A DNA stretch of 64,000 nt from Pedobacter fastidiosus (GCF_014306625.1 NZ_JACRYL010000018.1:1-64000), one strand, 5' to 3'; numbered from the stretch's first letter, positions 45,292-55,415 are shown. The notes: generated by a model not told the origin, from the sequence alone. A program made the numbers and translations.

Positions 45292-46887
45292 TTATTTGTC
45301 CCACCAAACTCTACCTGCAAGCGTATCGCCTCCAGGAGCAGCAGATGATGCTGCTTTATAATTTGTTCCATTTTTTGCTGCTTCCTCTACTGGATATGGA
45401 AAACGGCGTGGAATGGTTCCAACGGTGGCATTGCCAGGGTAAACAACTGGAGTTAAAACCGGAAAACCAGATCTACGCCAGTTAGACCATGTTTCGTAAA
45501 AATCGAGCATGGTATTGGCATGTAACCAATATTGGGTATTAATCATTTGCAAACCATTTGCTGCTACATAAGGATTCGCTGTTACATAAGCATCAGCCAC
45601 AGTACTTGTAATGGCCATTGTTGCATCATACTGACCTAAATAAGTAATCGCAGCAGAAACTCCACTCGCATAATGAGAAGCAGCAGTACCGCCAATATTC
45701 CATCGCTGTGCCGCTTCTGCAAGTAATAGTTCGCTTTCGGCATAAGTAAGGATAAAAGTTGCCCCATTTTTCTTTAACATTCCTGGATTTGGAGATGAAT
45801 AATCTGGAAAAGTGGTGTAGGTTGCATCCTGTCTAACATCACGGCCAGCTAAACCACTCAAATCTTTTCCATTAGGCATTCCTTTCTGAACTAAAGGATT
45901 CGCATCAAAAGCTGCATTTTGAGCTTTAGAATTTTCATCAATAAACAACTTAGTTACCGCAACTTTTCCCAAACGAGGATCATTGGTTGCTTTCAGTGCA
46001 TCGATAAAAGTTTTAGACCATTTAACATAATAATTTTCCTGACCACCATCGCCAGATAAAACTTGACTATTTCTATTTTGAGTTACTCTAGCGCCAGAAA
46101 CATCGTGCAAAAGAAATGCATTATCATCATTGTTAAGCATCGTTTTCCCGATTACTTTAGTTGCATAAGCTTTTGCTGTATTTTCATCGGCTTTGGTTAA
46201 ACGCATGGCAATTCTCAATAATAAAGTATTACCAAAACGCTTCCATTTATTAATATCGCCTTTGTAAATTACGTCTCCAGTTACTTTATCACCATTAACA
46301 TTTAGCGCATTTGTAGCTTCTTCAACTTCTTTTAAAAGATCGGTATAAATGGCTTGTTGCGCATCGTATTTTGGTGCAAAGTTGCTGGTGTAATAACCTT
46401 GTCCTGCTTGAGAATAAGGAACATCACCATACAAATCAGTAATACGTTCAAAAATTAATGCCTTCCAAATTCTGGCTATCTGCTGTACGTTGTTATACTT
46501 CTGCTGTCCTTTTGTAAATTCAACTACATCTACAATGGGTTTAACTTGTTCCGTATAAGCACCAACGCCGGCATTGCCCCAATATGCTGCGGTGTAACCT
46601 TCGTTTAATAAATATTTATCACCTGCCCAATAGCTAATTACGGTAGAAAGGCCTTGCATCATGGTAGAGGCATAAATTAAATTGCCTCTCCAAGTATCAT
46701 AAGCAAAATCGGTACTTCCGGTGTACGTTAATTGAGCGGTTGTTAAAGTATAATTTGGATCGAAACTCGCTGATCCGTAAGCTGATGGATTTGTATTAAT
46801 TTCATCGAAATCTTTAGTACAACCTGAGCTTAATAAAATGCCAACACACAATAGAAGGCTATATTTTTTTAATATGTTCGTTTTCAT
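45292..46887 (-). CDS. SusD-like (SusD_2 type) nutrient-binding lipoprotein
   Basis: 531 residues. Lipobox SSGC (Cys23) followed by TKDFDEINTNPS, the N-terminal signature of the SusD/RagB nutrient-binding lipoproteins of the SusD_2 type. Helical middle (VQQIARIWKALIFERITDLYGDVPYSQ) and TYAESELLLAEAAQRWNIGG are diagnostic. It pairs with the STN-type SusC encoded 18 bases upstream. Ligand unknown. Confidence 0.94.
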   Translation of the reverse strand: MKTNILKKYSLLLCVGILLSSGCTKDFDEINTNPSAYGSASFDPNYTLTTAQLTYTGSTDFAYDTWRGNLIYASTMMQGLSTVISYWAGDKYLLNEGYTAAYWGNAGVGAYTEQVKPIVDVVEFTKGQQKYNNVQQIARIWKALIFERITDLYGDVPYSQAGQGYYTSNFAPKYDAQQAIYTDLLKEVEEATNALNVNGDKVTGDVIYKGDINKWKRFGNTLLLRIAMRLTKADENTAKAYATKVIGKTMLNNDDNAFLLHDVSGARVTQNRNSQVLSGDGGQENYYVKWSKTFIDALKATNDPRLGKVAVTKLFIDENSKAQNAAFDANPLVQKGMPNGKDLSGLAGRDVRQDATYTTFPDYSSPNPGMLKKNGATFILTYAESELLLAEAAQRWNIGGTAASHYASGVSAAITYLGQYDATMAITSTVADAYVTANPYVAANGLQMINTQYWLHANTMLDFYETWSNWRRSGFPVLTPVVYPGNATVGTIPRRFPYPVEEAAKNGTNYKAASSAAPGGDTLAGRVWWDK

Positions 46888-46905
46888 TGTTCTGTCTTTT
46901 TAAAA

Positions 46906-49900
46906 TTAAAGCTTAACACTAAGATTTATACCAAAGGTTCTAACGGGTGGCACACCACCCAATTCCAATCCTGGGAAAGTAGCATTGTAGCTAGATTCTG
47001 GATCGATGTTGTCCGTTTTCTTCATTAGGATAAATAAATTTCGACCAACAAGACTTACGTTAAGTCCTTGGATCTTGTTGTTGAACAATTTTGCTGGGAA
47101 GTTATAACCCAAAGTCATTTGTCTGAATTTGATAAAACTCGCATCCTGAACAAATTGCTTAGAAACATTATTGGCAAAAGTGCTGTAGTAGGTTGCGGCA
47201 TTAACGCCTAGCGCATCTCTATTTTCTAATGTTGCTTGGTGCAAACCAAAAACATACCCATAATAATCAGTTGCAGAGAAAACTTTTCCGCCCCATTTAC
47301 CATCAAGCAAAACAGATAATGTTAAGCCTTTATAGTTAAATTCGTTGTTCCAACCCGCAAACCATTTATTGTAGGCCGAACCATAATCAACCAATTCTCC
47401 TCTTTGGGGAATCCCAGCAGCATCAAGCTTGATTTTTCCGGCAGCATCATATAAATAATCATAAGCAGAAACTTGAGCAGCTGCTTTACCCGGAATGTTC
47501 TGCAAGAAACCAACACCAGATCTTGAAGTAGCTAAAAGTTGAGAAGTTACGCCATCGGCTAATGATAGCACTGTGTTTTTATTGTATGAAGCGTTTAAAG
47601 AAGATGTCCATACAAAATCTTTATTCTTTAAAACCTGACCAGATAATAAAAGCTCGTAACCTTTGTTTTCTATTTCGCCAGAATTTAACACCGCACCAGC
47701 ATAACCTGTTGTACTCGATGTAGTAACGAAAGAAATTTCATCCTTCGATAACTTTTTGTAATACGTGAAATCTAGATTTAAACGATCACCGAAGAAGCGC
47801 ATTTCTGTTCCAATTTCGAACTCGCTTGCCTTAGAAGCTCTTAAACCCGAGTTAGGAATATTTACATTGGTTATGGTTCCAAGTGGCGCACCATTTAAAC
47901 TTTCGCTTCTAAAACTATAAGTTAATTGAGTTTGATAAGGATCAGTAGCCTGACCAACAACTGCATAACCCGCTCTTATTTTACCAAAACTTAAGAAACT
48001 TGGTTTCCAAAGCTCAGAGAATACAAATGATCCACTAACTGAAGGATAGAAAACACTTAGCTTATTGTCTTTACCTGGTGTTGCCAAAGTAGAGAACCAA
48101 TCGCTTCGACCGCTCCCTGTTAAGTAAAAAATATCTTTATAAGTAAGCTCTAAAGTTCCATAAACAGATTGTGTTTCAGATTCTGATTCTATATTTCCTA
48201 CTGATTTATTCTTGGCATTTAAGATGTTGTACACGCCAAATACTGCAAAATCAGATCCATTGTTGGTTGTTTGATTAATGTGCGTTCTTCTGTAACTCGC
48301 ACCAACGTTAGGTGTTATGGTAAAATCATCATCTACTTTAAAAGACTTACCAACTAATCCATCTACATTTATATCAGAAAATTTAGTTGCCTGTTCTGCT
48401 ATTTTACCTGCCGGAAAATATGCTGTACCCGATGGAACAACATTTTTGTACGAATCTGTGTAAGCATCGCGTCCTGCTCTACCTTGTAAAAATAAGCCAT
48501 TATCGAAAGTATATTTTGCATTAAACGAACTTATTAGGCGGTCGCGTTTAGTATCATTGGTAAATTCGTTTGCCGCAAACCATGGGTTAGTTGCGTAAAC
48601 ATTACCCGTGTTATACAAAATTTCATTACCGGTAGAATTCTTCCAGGGGATAAGATCGTTTACACTTACACTCGTAGGTAAAAAAGCAACGTTGTAATTG
48701 GCATTACCAGCACCATCTGATAGCATTGGTCTGTTTTTGGCCTGCTCTAAAATGTAATTCATTCGAGCATCAATCGTTAATCTTTTAATTGGATTAAAGG
48801 TTCCTGTTAAGTTGAAAGATTGTCTGTTCAACCCAGAATTCGGTACAACTGAAGTATTGTGAACATCATTTGCCGATAAGCGAATGGTTCCGCCATCGAA
48901 TGTTTTATTTAAGGCAAGTGTGTTCGACCAAGTTCCACCTGTTTTATAAAAATCTTCAATGTTATTTTTTTGTGCGGTGTAAGGTCGTGCAACGCCATCA
49001 AACTGAACCACATTAGATCCATCTAATTTTGCACCCCAGCTAGAACCACCTACTTGAGCGGCAGCTGCAGCATCAGTAGGTTTTACACCATTTGCTCCCT
49101 GACCATAAATATATTGCCAGTTTGTTCTATCCATTACCTGTTCGGCAACGTAATTGGTATTAAATTCTACACTATTTCCTTTTCCACTTTTAGTGGTGAT
49201 TAAAATTACTCCAGCTTTTGCACGATAACCATACAATGCTGAAGCAGCTGCACCTTTTAAAACTGAAATACTTTCGATATCATCGGGATTTAAATTTCCA
49301 ACGGCATCACCCAAATCTGGAGCATTATCATATTGGCTCCCAGCATTACCATTTGGATTTAAATTATTTAATCCGACAGGTTTATTTTCCATCGGTACGC
49401 CATTGATAACATATAAAGGTTGGTTGGTTTGGCTTAAACTGGAAACGCCACGGATAGTAACGCTTGATGCAGCACCTGCACCGCCAGAAGTAGAACTAAT
49501 ATCTAAACCTGCAACCTTACCAACTAAGGAATTAACAACGTTATTTTCTCTAGCCTGTGTTAAAGATTCGCCACTTACTTGTGTTACGGAATAACCTAAA
49601 GCCCTACGTTCTTTCTTAATTCCCAATGCAGTTACCACAACATCAGTTAACTGTTTGGTATCTTCTGTTAATAGAATAGATAAATTAATTTGAGTGCCAA
49701 TTGGAATTTCTCTAGTTTGAAAACCAGCGTATGAAACCACCAAAATTGCATTTTCAGGAGCGTTTAAAACAAACTTTCCATTAATATCTGTCGATGTTCC
49801 TGTTCCTGTTCCCTTAACACGAACACTTGCACCGGGCAATGCGCCTCCAAGCGCATCTTTAACCGTTCCACTTATGGGAATTTCTTTACTCCTGCTAATT

Positions 49901-50250
49901 ACGATCAAGCCTCCATCAGAAACGGAATACTTTAAGTTAGTTCTGTTAAGAATAGTGGCCAAAACATCGGTAACCAAAGTATTGGTCACGGTGATGCTTA
50001 CATCCTTGTTAACGGGAACGTAAGAAGAGCTGTACACAAAATGATAACTGCTTTGCTGCTCTATAATCTGTAAAACCCTGGCTAACTTTGTTTTCTTTAC
50101 ATCGAGAGAAATTTTTTCCTGAGAAAAAACCGATGCAGAAACATTCAGGCAGGTAATGAAAACCATAATACAGGTTAGTTTCATTAGCATAATGAATTTT
50201 AAAAACGCCCTATATTTAAAGCGCCCTTGCAGTAAGTAATAATAAATCAT
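46906..50250 (-). CDS. SusC/RagA TonB-dependent receptor with N-terminal STN domain
   Basis: 1114 residues from ATG 50250 (MIYYYLLQGRFKYR). A long signal region ends near VSASVFSQ; MLMKLTC inside it is a possible later start. An STN domain follows (about 48-110, LARVLQIIEQQSSYHFVY), which contacts FecR in the periplasm. Then come the carboxypeptidase-regulatory-like domain (about 115-195), plug (NQPLYVINGVPM, SALYGYRAKAGVILITTKSG) and barrel. With FecR and the ECF sigma it makes a cell-surface signalling unit: ligand uptake turns on its own operon. Confidence 0.95.
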   Translation of the reverse strand: MIYYYLLQGRFKYRAFLKFIMLMKLTCIMVFITCLNVSASVFSQEKISLDVKKTKLARVLQIIEQQSSYHFVYSSSYVPVNKDVSITVTNTLVTDVLATILNRTNLKYSVSDGGLIVISRSKEIPISGTVKDALGGALPGASVRVKGTGTGTSTDINGKFVLNAPENAILVVSYAGFQTREIPIGTQINLSILLTEDTKQLTDVVVTALGIKKERRALGYSVTQVSGESLTQARENNVVNSLVGKVAGLDISSTSGGAGAASSVTIRGVSSLSQTNQPLYVINGVPMENKPVGLNNLNPNGNAGSQYDNAPDLGDAVGNLNPDDIESISVLKGAAASALYGYRAKAGVILITTKSGKGNSVEFNTNYVAEQVMDRTNWQYIYGQGANGVKPTDAAAAAQVGGSSWGAKLDGSNVVQFDGVARPYTAQKNNIEDFYKTGGTWSNTLALNKTFDGGTIRLSANDVHNTSVVPNSGLNRQSFNLTGTFNPIKRLTIDARMNYILEQAKNRPMLSDGAGNANYNVAFLPTSVSVNDLIPWKNSTGNEILYNTGNVYATNPWFAANEFTNDTKRDRLISSFNAKYTFDNGLFLQGRAGRDAYTDSYKNVVPSGTAYFPAGKIAEQATKFSDINVDGLVGKSFKVDDDFTITPNVGASYRRTHINQTTNNGSDFAVFGVYNILNAKNKSVGNIESESETQSVYGTLELTYKDIFYLTGSGRSDWFSTLATPGKDNKLSVFYPSVSGSFVFSELWKPSFLSFGKIRAGYAVVGQATDPYQTQLTYSFRSESLNGAPLGTITNVNIPNSGLRASKASEFEIGTEMRFFGDRLNLDFTYYKKLSKDEISFVTTSSTTGYAGAVLNSGEIENKGYELLLSGQVLKNKDFVWTSSLNASYNKNTVLSLADGVTSQLLATSRSGVGFLQNIPGKAAAQVSAYDYLYDAAGKIKLDAAGIPQRGELVDYGSAYNKWFAGWNNEFNYKGLTLSVLLDGKWGGKVFSATDYYGYVFGLHQATLENRDALGVNAATYYSTFANNVSKQFVQDASFIKFRQMTLGYNFPAKLFNNKIQGLNVSLVGRNLFILMKKTDNIDPESSYNATFPGLELGGVPPVRTFGINLSVKL

Positions 50251-50335
50251 ATTTTTGTTTTTTTTGGTTGCATAAGTTCTTGGCAGCAATCTGTTTGCGC
50301 ATAAACTGCCATTAATAAATCAAGGAAGAAATGAT

Positions 50336-50367
50336 AAGGGCGGTGCTCCAACACCGTCCTTTTTTTA
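50336..50367 (+). terminator. hairpin between fecR and susC, best read as a plus-strand terminator
   Basis: AAGGGCGGTG pairs with CACCGTCCTT around CTCCAA and is followed by seven T's on the plus strand, opposite to the flanking genes. On the minus strand it is a stem with one mismatch and no T-run. Confidence 0.6.
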
Positions 50368-50369
50368 TC

Positions 50370-51434
50370 TTACTTTGATATGATCACTTGATTTCCTTTT
50401 ATCTCATATTTAAAGTATTCTACATCTTGTAAAGCTTTTAAAGCTTGGTCTATCGTTTCTCGGCTAAATGTTGCGGTAAAGCGGTATTTCTCTATTTCTG
50501 GACTGGTAAATTTGATTTCTACATTATACCATTTCTCCAAAACACCTTTAATTTCATCAAAATCTTGATCATAAATTTCGATGCGGTTTTGCGTCCACGC
50601 GGTTTCTACAATCGTGCTGTCTTTAATTAAAGTATAGTGGTTAATGGTAATTTCTGGATGGTTTGGAATTGGTCTTAAAATCTTTTGCTTCGCTTCTGGA
50701 GCAAGTTCTTTGTAAAACGTAACTTTCTGACTAGGCTTTAACGTAATCGTTCCGCCGTTGCCATTTACGGCTTCCATAGTAATTAAACCCCTAATTAAAG
50801 TTGCTTCAGAAGTAATTTCATCTGGATAGGCTTTAACATTGAAAGCAGTGCCTAAAACATTGATGTTGAAATCGTAGGTATGAACTTTAAATGGCTTGTT
50901 TTTATTATGAATTACATCAAAATAAGCTTCACCTTTTAGGGTAACCTCACGAAGTTTATCATTAAATTCTTTGCCAATAGATAAAGAGCTCTTCGCATTT
51001 AACAAAACCGTAGTCCCATCAGGAAGCATAATTTTTTTACGTTCTCCGCTTTTGGTTGTAAAGACTTTTGCTTGAAAATTCTCTCTTGCTGATTTCTGCA
51101 AACTATAATTTCGATAGAAAAAACCAGCACCAGCAATAACCAAGATTGCAGCAGCAATTTTTAACCAAGCAAAGTTTCTATTTAGCTTAAGCGTTGTAGG
51201 TGGCGAATCGAAATTCTCCTTAAATGTTTCCAGTTGATGATTAAGCGGTCGCTTGTTCCCACTTAAAATTACATACAGTCTTTTCGCCTCAGCGATTACT
51301 TCAGTCTGCTCTGGATGAGCTTTTATATATTTTTCCCAATACTCTGAGCACAGCTTATCGGTTCCAGCGCAATAAAGCTGGAAAGTGTTGTCAACAAGAA
51401 AATCTTCTGCATCAAACCGACTTCTATCAATCAT
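50370..51434 (-). CDS. FecR-family anti-sigma factor
   Basis: 354 residues. Cytoplasmic N-terminal sigma-binding part (about 1-80), a membrane helix about 86-106, FecR periplasmic domain about 120-225 (KSGERKKIMLPDGTTVLLNAKSSL, FDVIHNKNKPFKVHTYDFNINVLGTAFNV) and a C-terminal DUF4974-type domain about 280-354 that meets the STN domain. It should control the ECF sigma at 52.7-53.3 kb, from which it is separated by a repeat array. Confidence 0.95.
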   Translation of the reverse strand: MIDRSRFDAEDFLVDNTFQLYCAGTDKLCSEYWEKYIKAHPEQTEVIAEAKRLYVILSGNKRPLNHQLETFKENFDSPPTTLKLNRNFAWLKIAAAILVIAGAGFFYRNYSLQKSARENFQAKVFTTKSGERKKIMLPDGTTVLLNAKSSLSIGKEFNDKLREVTLKGEAYFDVIHNKNKPFKVHTYDFNINVLGTAFNVKAYPDEITSEATLIRGLITMEAVNGNGGTITLKPSQKVTFYKELAPEAKQKILRPIPNHPEITINHYTLIKDSTIVETAWTQNRIEIYDQDFDEIKGVLEKWYNVEIKFTSPEIEKYRFTATFSRETIDQALKALQDVEYFKYEIKGNQVIISK

Positions 51435-51576
51435 TACTATTTGTCTTTTATATATCAGTGCCCAAAAACTTTACTTTTTCCTAAGAAAAAATTAACTTTT
51501 TTTTAACATGACCAAATATGTGCCTTGTAGGTATAAAGAATAAAGAAATTTAATTTTAGAGAAAGACTTATAAAGA

Positions 51577-51654
51577 AATTATTTGGGCGTTTTAACACGC
51601 TATCCGCTGTATCCCCGATGAAAAATCGGGGGATGCCGCTTCTATCGTTAACGC
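51577..51654. repeat. 78-bp dispersed repeat, inverted copy
   Basis: Reverse complement of 21722-21799 with about three mismatches. It lies just before the 51.7-52.7 kb array. Confidence 0.85.
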
Positions 51655-51700
51655 AAAACCCAAACCACCTTGCGAAGTCGATTCATTACCCATCATTCTA

Positions 51701-52724
51701 ACCGAAGTGGAGAAATATTTGAAAAGAAAAAATTGCAAAGATCTCTCTATTCCGCTGCGCTTCAATCGAGAAGACAATTCCTGTAGCCGTCCTTTCGACC
51801 GAATTGGAGAAATTCTTTGAAAAGAAACAATTGCAAAGATCGCTCTATTCCGCTACGCTTCAATCGAGATGACGATTCCTGTAGCTATCCTTTCCACAGA
51901 AGTGGAGAAATCTTTGAAAATCGAATTAGTTTAACTTACAAAGGTCTCTCCGTTTCGCTGTGCTCCAGTCGAGATGACGATTCCTTTAGCCGTCCTTTCC
52001 ACCGAAGCGGAGAAATCTTTGAAAATAGAAGTAGGTTAATGTTCAAAGGTCTCTCTGTTCCGCTGTGCTTCAATCGAGAAGACAATTCCTGTAGCCGTCC
52101 TTTCGACCGAAGTGGAGAAATCTTTGAAAAAGAAACTACAAAGATCGCTCTATTCCGCTACGCTTCAATCGAGATGACGATTTCTGTGGCCGTCCTTTCC
52201 ACCGAAGTGGAGAAATCTTTGAAATTCGAAGTAGGTTAATGTTCAAAGGTCTCTCCGTTTCGCTATGCTCCAGTCGAGATGACGATGAACTTAAGATAGA
52301 AAATAAATCTCAAAACGCTTAACAAAACCGTCCTTTCGACCGTAGCGGAGAAATCTTTGAAGAGGGAAAATTGCAAGAATCGCTCTGTTCCGCTGCGCTC
52401 CAGTCGAGATGACGGAAAAGGTGGATACTGATCAAATCGTCCTTTCGACCGAAGTGGAAATCTTTGAAAATCGAAGTAGGTTAATGTTCAAAGGTCTCTC
52501 CGTTCCGCTGTGCTCCAGTCGAGATGACGGAAATAGAGCGGAGAAATCTTTGCAATTTGAATTTATTCATTGTTCAAAGGTCTCTCCGTTTCGCTATGCT
52601 CCAGTCGAGATGACGGAAAAGGTGGATACTGATCAAATCGTCCTTTCCACCGAAATGGAGAAATTTTTGAAAAGAAACAATTACAAAGATCGCTCTGTTC
52701 CGCTGCGCTTCAATCGAGATGACG
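51701..52724. repeat. array of ten ~90-bp repeat units between sigma and fecR genes
   Basis: Units start near 51701, 51790, 51887, 51991, 52097, 52191, 52329, 52439, 52531 and 52640. Each runs from (TTTCGACCGAAGTGGAGAAA) to (TCGAGATGACG). Two inner types occur: AAAGAAACAATTGCAAAGATCGCTC (units 1, 2, 5, 7, 10) and GAAGTAGGTTAATGTTCAAAGGTCTC (units 3, 4, 6, 8, 9, some diverged). GGAAAAGGTGGATACTGATCAAATCGTCC is repeated at about 52413 and 52614, showing a larger duplication. Frames at 51817-52239 and 52409-52765 are repeat translation, not genes. Confidence 0.9.
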
Positions 52725-52741
52725 AAACTTCGCAAGTCAGT

Positions 52742-53296
52742 CTACGCCTTAAGTTCTTTTCTTAAAATTTTAAGTGCGTCGTAAACTGTATTGTAAGCCG
52801 TTTTAATAGTCTGACTGGTTTGCTCAGCAATTTGTTCGTAGCTTAATCCATCAAAGAATTTTAAATGAATCAACTGCTTTTGGCGGAAGGTAAGTTTCTC
52901 TAAAGCATTCTTCAATTGGTATCGAACAAGTTCATCGCTCTGCACCTTAACAATAAACTCCTCATAACTCATCTCCATCCAATCGCCTTCTGCACCGGCA
53001 TTAAAAAGGGCATCGTTTATTTTACGTTTACGCTCTAAAATCCGAAGTAATTTACGTTTTAAAAATGTGCGGAGGTAAGCTTCAACATTATCTACACGAT
53101 TTAAAGTCTCGTGCTTTTCCCAAATGGTTGTAAAAACCAAATCGGTGGCCTCACTAGAAATATCAGCATCTGCACAAACGCGAATTCCGAAATTTACCAG
53201 CGGATAATATAGTGCTTTATATAAATCAAAAAAGGCATCTTTATCGCCAACGCGTAGTCGTTCCCATAATAAGTGATGCACTAATTTGTTATCCAT
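52742..53296 (-). CDS. ECF RNA polymerase sigma factor (FecI-like)
   Basis: 184 residues. Region 2 about 15-85 (ATDLVFTTIWEKHETL, NVEAYLRTFLKRKLLR) and region 4 about 120-180 (LTFRQKQLIHLKFFDGLSYEQIAEQT then a helix-turn-helix). This is the Bacteroidota sigma type that partners FecR and drives SusC/SusD operons. It would normally sit directly before fecR; here ~1.3 kb of repeats intervene. Confidence 0.94.
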   Translation of the reverse strand: MDNKLVHHLLWERLRVGDKDAFFDLYKALYYPLVNFGIRVCADADISSEATDLVFTTIWEKHETLNRVDNVEAYLRTFLKRKLLRILERKRKINDALFNAGAEGDWMEMSYEEFIVKVQSDELVRYQLKNALEKLTFRQKQLIHLKFFDGLSYEQIAEQTSQTIKTAYNTVYDALKILRKELKA

Positions 53297-53415
53297 AGGG
53301 TTTGTTAGTTAAAACAATATTAACTAAAAACATCAAGAATTTTACAAAATCTGTTAGAGATCGGCAGATTTCTTTTGGAAAGCCTCGCAGATTTTGAAAA
53401 CCTGCGAAGTTAAAA

Positions 53416-55302
53416 TTATTTTAAAGCCGTTTTACTGAAAATATGATATTCTCCAGGAGCCAGAACGCCAGCATAAGTATTAGATGATAAATTAATTGCA
53501 CTTCCTACAGCATCTACCCAAGTTCCAGATGAACCAAAATCAATATTTGCAGTTTGATTAACTACATCAAAATTGCCAACAACAACTACAGTATTTGCGC
53601 CTTCAACGAGTTTAATATATTTAACGCCACCAGATAAATTGTAAGTAGAGTTTGTACTGTTAAAAATGGTATTGTTCCTTTTAAGCTTGATAAATTTAGC
53701 ATAAGCATCATACAAAGCTTTGCGGTTTGGATCTGTATAGTAATCCCACTTAATTGGTTTCTGCCCAGTACGATCATTGAAATCAATGGAAATATCGTAG
53801 CCAACTTCTCCAAATTGCCAAACCATTTTCGGACCAGGAATGCTGAACAAAAATGCAGCTGCCAGCTCTTCTCTTTTTAAAGAAGTTGGCAAATTCCCTT
53901 TAATGGCATAAGTACCAGAGATATTTCCGAAAGAGATGTTTTTATAATTTAAACGTTCCTCATCATGACTTTCGCCATAAGTAACCAAGTTTTCTGATTT
54001 TGTAAAACCGTGTTTAGCGTAAAATCCCCAAGAAAAATCCGAGTTACCCAACCAGCCCATAGTAGCTTCATTCATGTTGTAATTTAAATTATTCCACATC
54101 ATCATACCCTCATCCGCTAAAACTTTCTCTTCAGATTCTTCTGCAAAATGTTCCAAAATCACATAGAAATTATTTGGATCTACACTTTTAATAAAGCTAT
54201 TATACTCTTTCCAAATCGCAATTCTACCCGCATCGTAAAGTCTAAATTGAGAATCGTCACTGGAAGTTTTTTGCGTAAATCCTTTGGACAAATCAAATCT
54301 GAAGCCATCGATTTTATATTGTTGCATCCAAAACTTCATTACATTTTTTGCAAAGTATTTTGTAGCAGCGCTTTCATGATTGAAATCATAACCTACATTA
54401 AATGGGTGTTTTGGATCTACATTAAACCAAGGACTTGCGCTTGTTGGTTTCGAGCCATCAAAATACAACTGAACCATGGGCGATTGGCCAAAAGAATGAT
54501 TTAGAACCATATCCATAATTACTGCAATACCCTTTCCATGGCATTCATCAATAAAGTTTTGCAAGGCAGTTTTGGTTCCGTAATATTTATCTGGGGCGAA
54601 GTAAAATGATGGATTATAACCCCAACTTAAATTTCCTTCAAACTCATTAACCGGCATTAATTCGATTGCATTAATTCCTAAACTCACCAAATAATCCAGC
54701 TTTGTTAAGGTAGAAGCGTAGCTATGATCAGTGGTAAAATCACGAATCAACAATTCATAAATAACTAGATTATTTTTATCAGGACGAACAAAGCCAGCAT
54801 TTTTCCAAGAATATACCGGCTGATTGGCCTGCATAACACTTACAATTCCAGTTGTTTTTCCTGTTGGATAAGCTTTTAAATTTGGATAAGTTACCGAAGT
54901 AATGAATTGATCATTCACAGGATCGAGCACTTTCTCACAATAAGGATCGGCCACTTTTAAAGTTCCATCTACCAAAAACTGATAGGCATACTCCGTATTA
55001 GGATTTAAATTATCAACCTGAATCCACCAAGTATTTCCATCAGAAGTCTTCTTCATTACCGAGGCGGAAGAAGACCAATCGTTAAATTCTCCAATTAACG
55101 AAACGGAAGTTTTGCCCGGAGCATATAAAGTTACAATTGCCGAAGTTCCGCCGTTTATAAAAGCAACACCATCTTTTGCGCCAGCTGGTAAATCCGTACT
55201 TGGTGTTGGTGTTGTCGGCAAAGTTCCTCCATCAGATGATGATTTTTTGCAGGCTGTATTAAATGCTGTTACCAATAGCAATAGGTAAATGAGTTTTTTC
55301 AT
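53416..55302 (-). CDS. GH13 alpha-amylase-family lipoprotein
   Basis: 628 residues. Lipobox NTAC (Cys18) with KKSSSDGG after it, typical of surface-exported lipoproteins. N-terminal CBM48/E-set domain about 45-135 (VSLIGEFNDW). GH13 barrel about 175-540 with VLNHSFG, nucleophile Asp337 (DGFRFD), acid/base Glu384 (VILEHF) and Asp447 (ESHDEE). It is probably the starch-cutting enzyme at the cell surface or periplasm, last in the maltodextrin locus. Confidence 0.92.
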   Translation of the reverse strand: MKKLIYLLLLVTAFNTACKKSSSDGGTLPTTPTPSTDLPAGAKDGVAFINGGTSAIVTLYAPGKTSVSLIGEFNDWSSSASVMKKTSDGNTWWIQVDNLNPNTEYAYQFLVDGTLKVADPYCEKVLDPVNDQFITSVTYPNLKAYPTGKTTGIVSVMQANQPVYSWKNAGFVRPDKNNLVIYELLIRDFTTDHSYASTLTKLDYLVSLGINAIELMPVNEFEGNLSWGYNPSFYFAPDKYYGTKTALQNFIDECHGKGIAVIMDMVLNHSFGQSPMVQLYFDGSKPTSASPWFNVDPKHPFNVGYDFNHESAATKYFAKNVMKFWMQQYKIDGFRFDLSKGFTQKTSSDDSQFRLYDAGRIAIWKEYNSFIKSVDPNNFYVILEHFAEESEEKVLADEGMMMWNNLNYNMNEATMGWLGNSDFSWGFYAKHGFTKSENLVTYGESHDEERLNYKNISFGNISGTYAIKGNLPTSLKREELAAAFLFSIPGPKMVWQFGEVGYDISIDFNDRTGQKPIKWDYYTDPNRKALYDAYAKFIKLKRNNTIFNSTNSTYNLSGGVKYIKLVEGANTVVVVGNFDVVNQTANIDFGSSGTWVDAVGSAINLSSNTYAGVLAPGEYHIFSKTALK

Positions 55303-55330
55303 TTGGTTAGAGATTTATTGTAAAAAAATC

Positions 55331-55407
55331 GTCATTGCGAGGTAAGAAGCAATCTCATTCACAAAATAGATTGCTTCTTACCTCGCATCCGATAGCTATC
55401 GGATGAC
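55331..55407. repeat. palindromic dispersed repeat (GTCATTGCGAGG family) with inserted palindrome
   Basis: TGCGAGGTAAGAAGCAATCT (55336-55355) and its exact complement (55368-55387) form a 20-bp stem. The second arm is followed by the 16-bp palindrome TCCGATAGCTATCGGA, then ATGAC pairing with GTCAT at 55331. It lies between the transporter and amylase genes. Confidence 0.85.
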
Positions 55408-55415
55408 AGAAAGGG

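Noticed and set aside
51701-52724. CRISPR array
   Set aside because: Units are ~90 bp, of two types and diverged; there are no constant short repeats with unique spacers and no cas genes.
51817-52765. Two open frames of 140 and 118 codons in the array
   Set aside because: The protein sequences are internally repetitive translations of the DNA units and are not found in one frame throughout.
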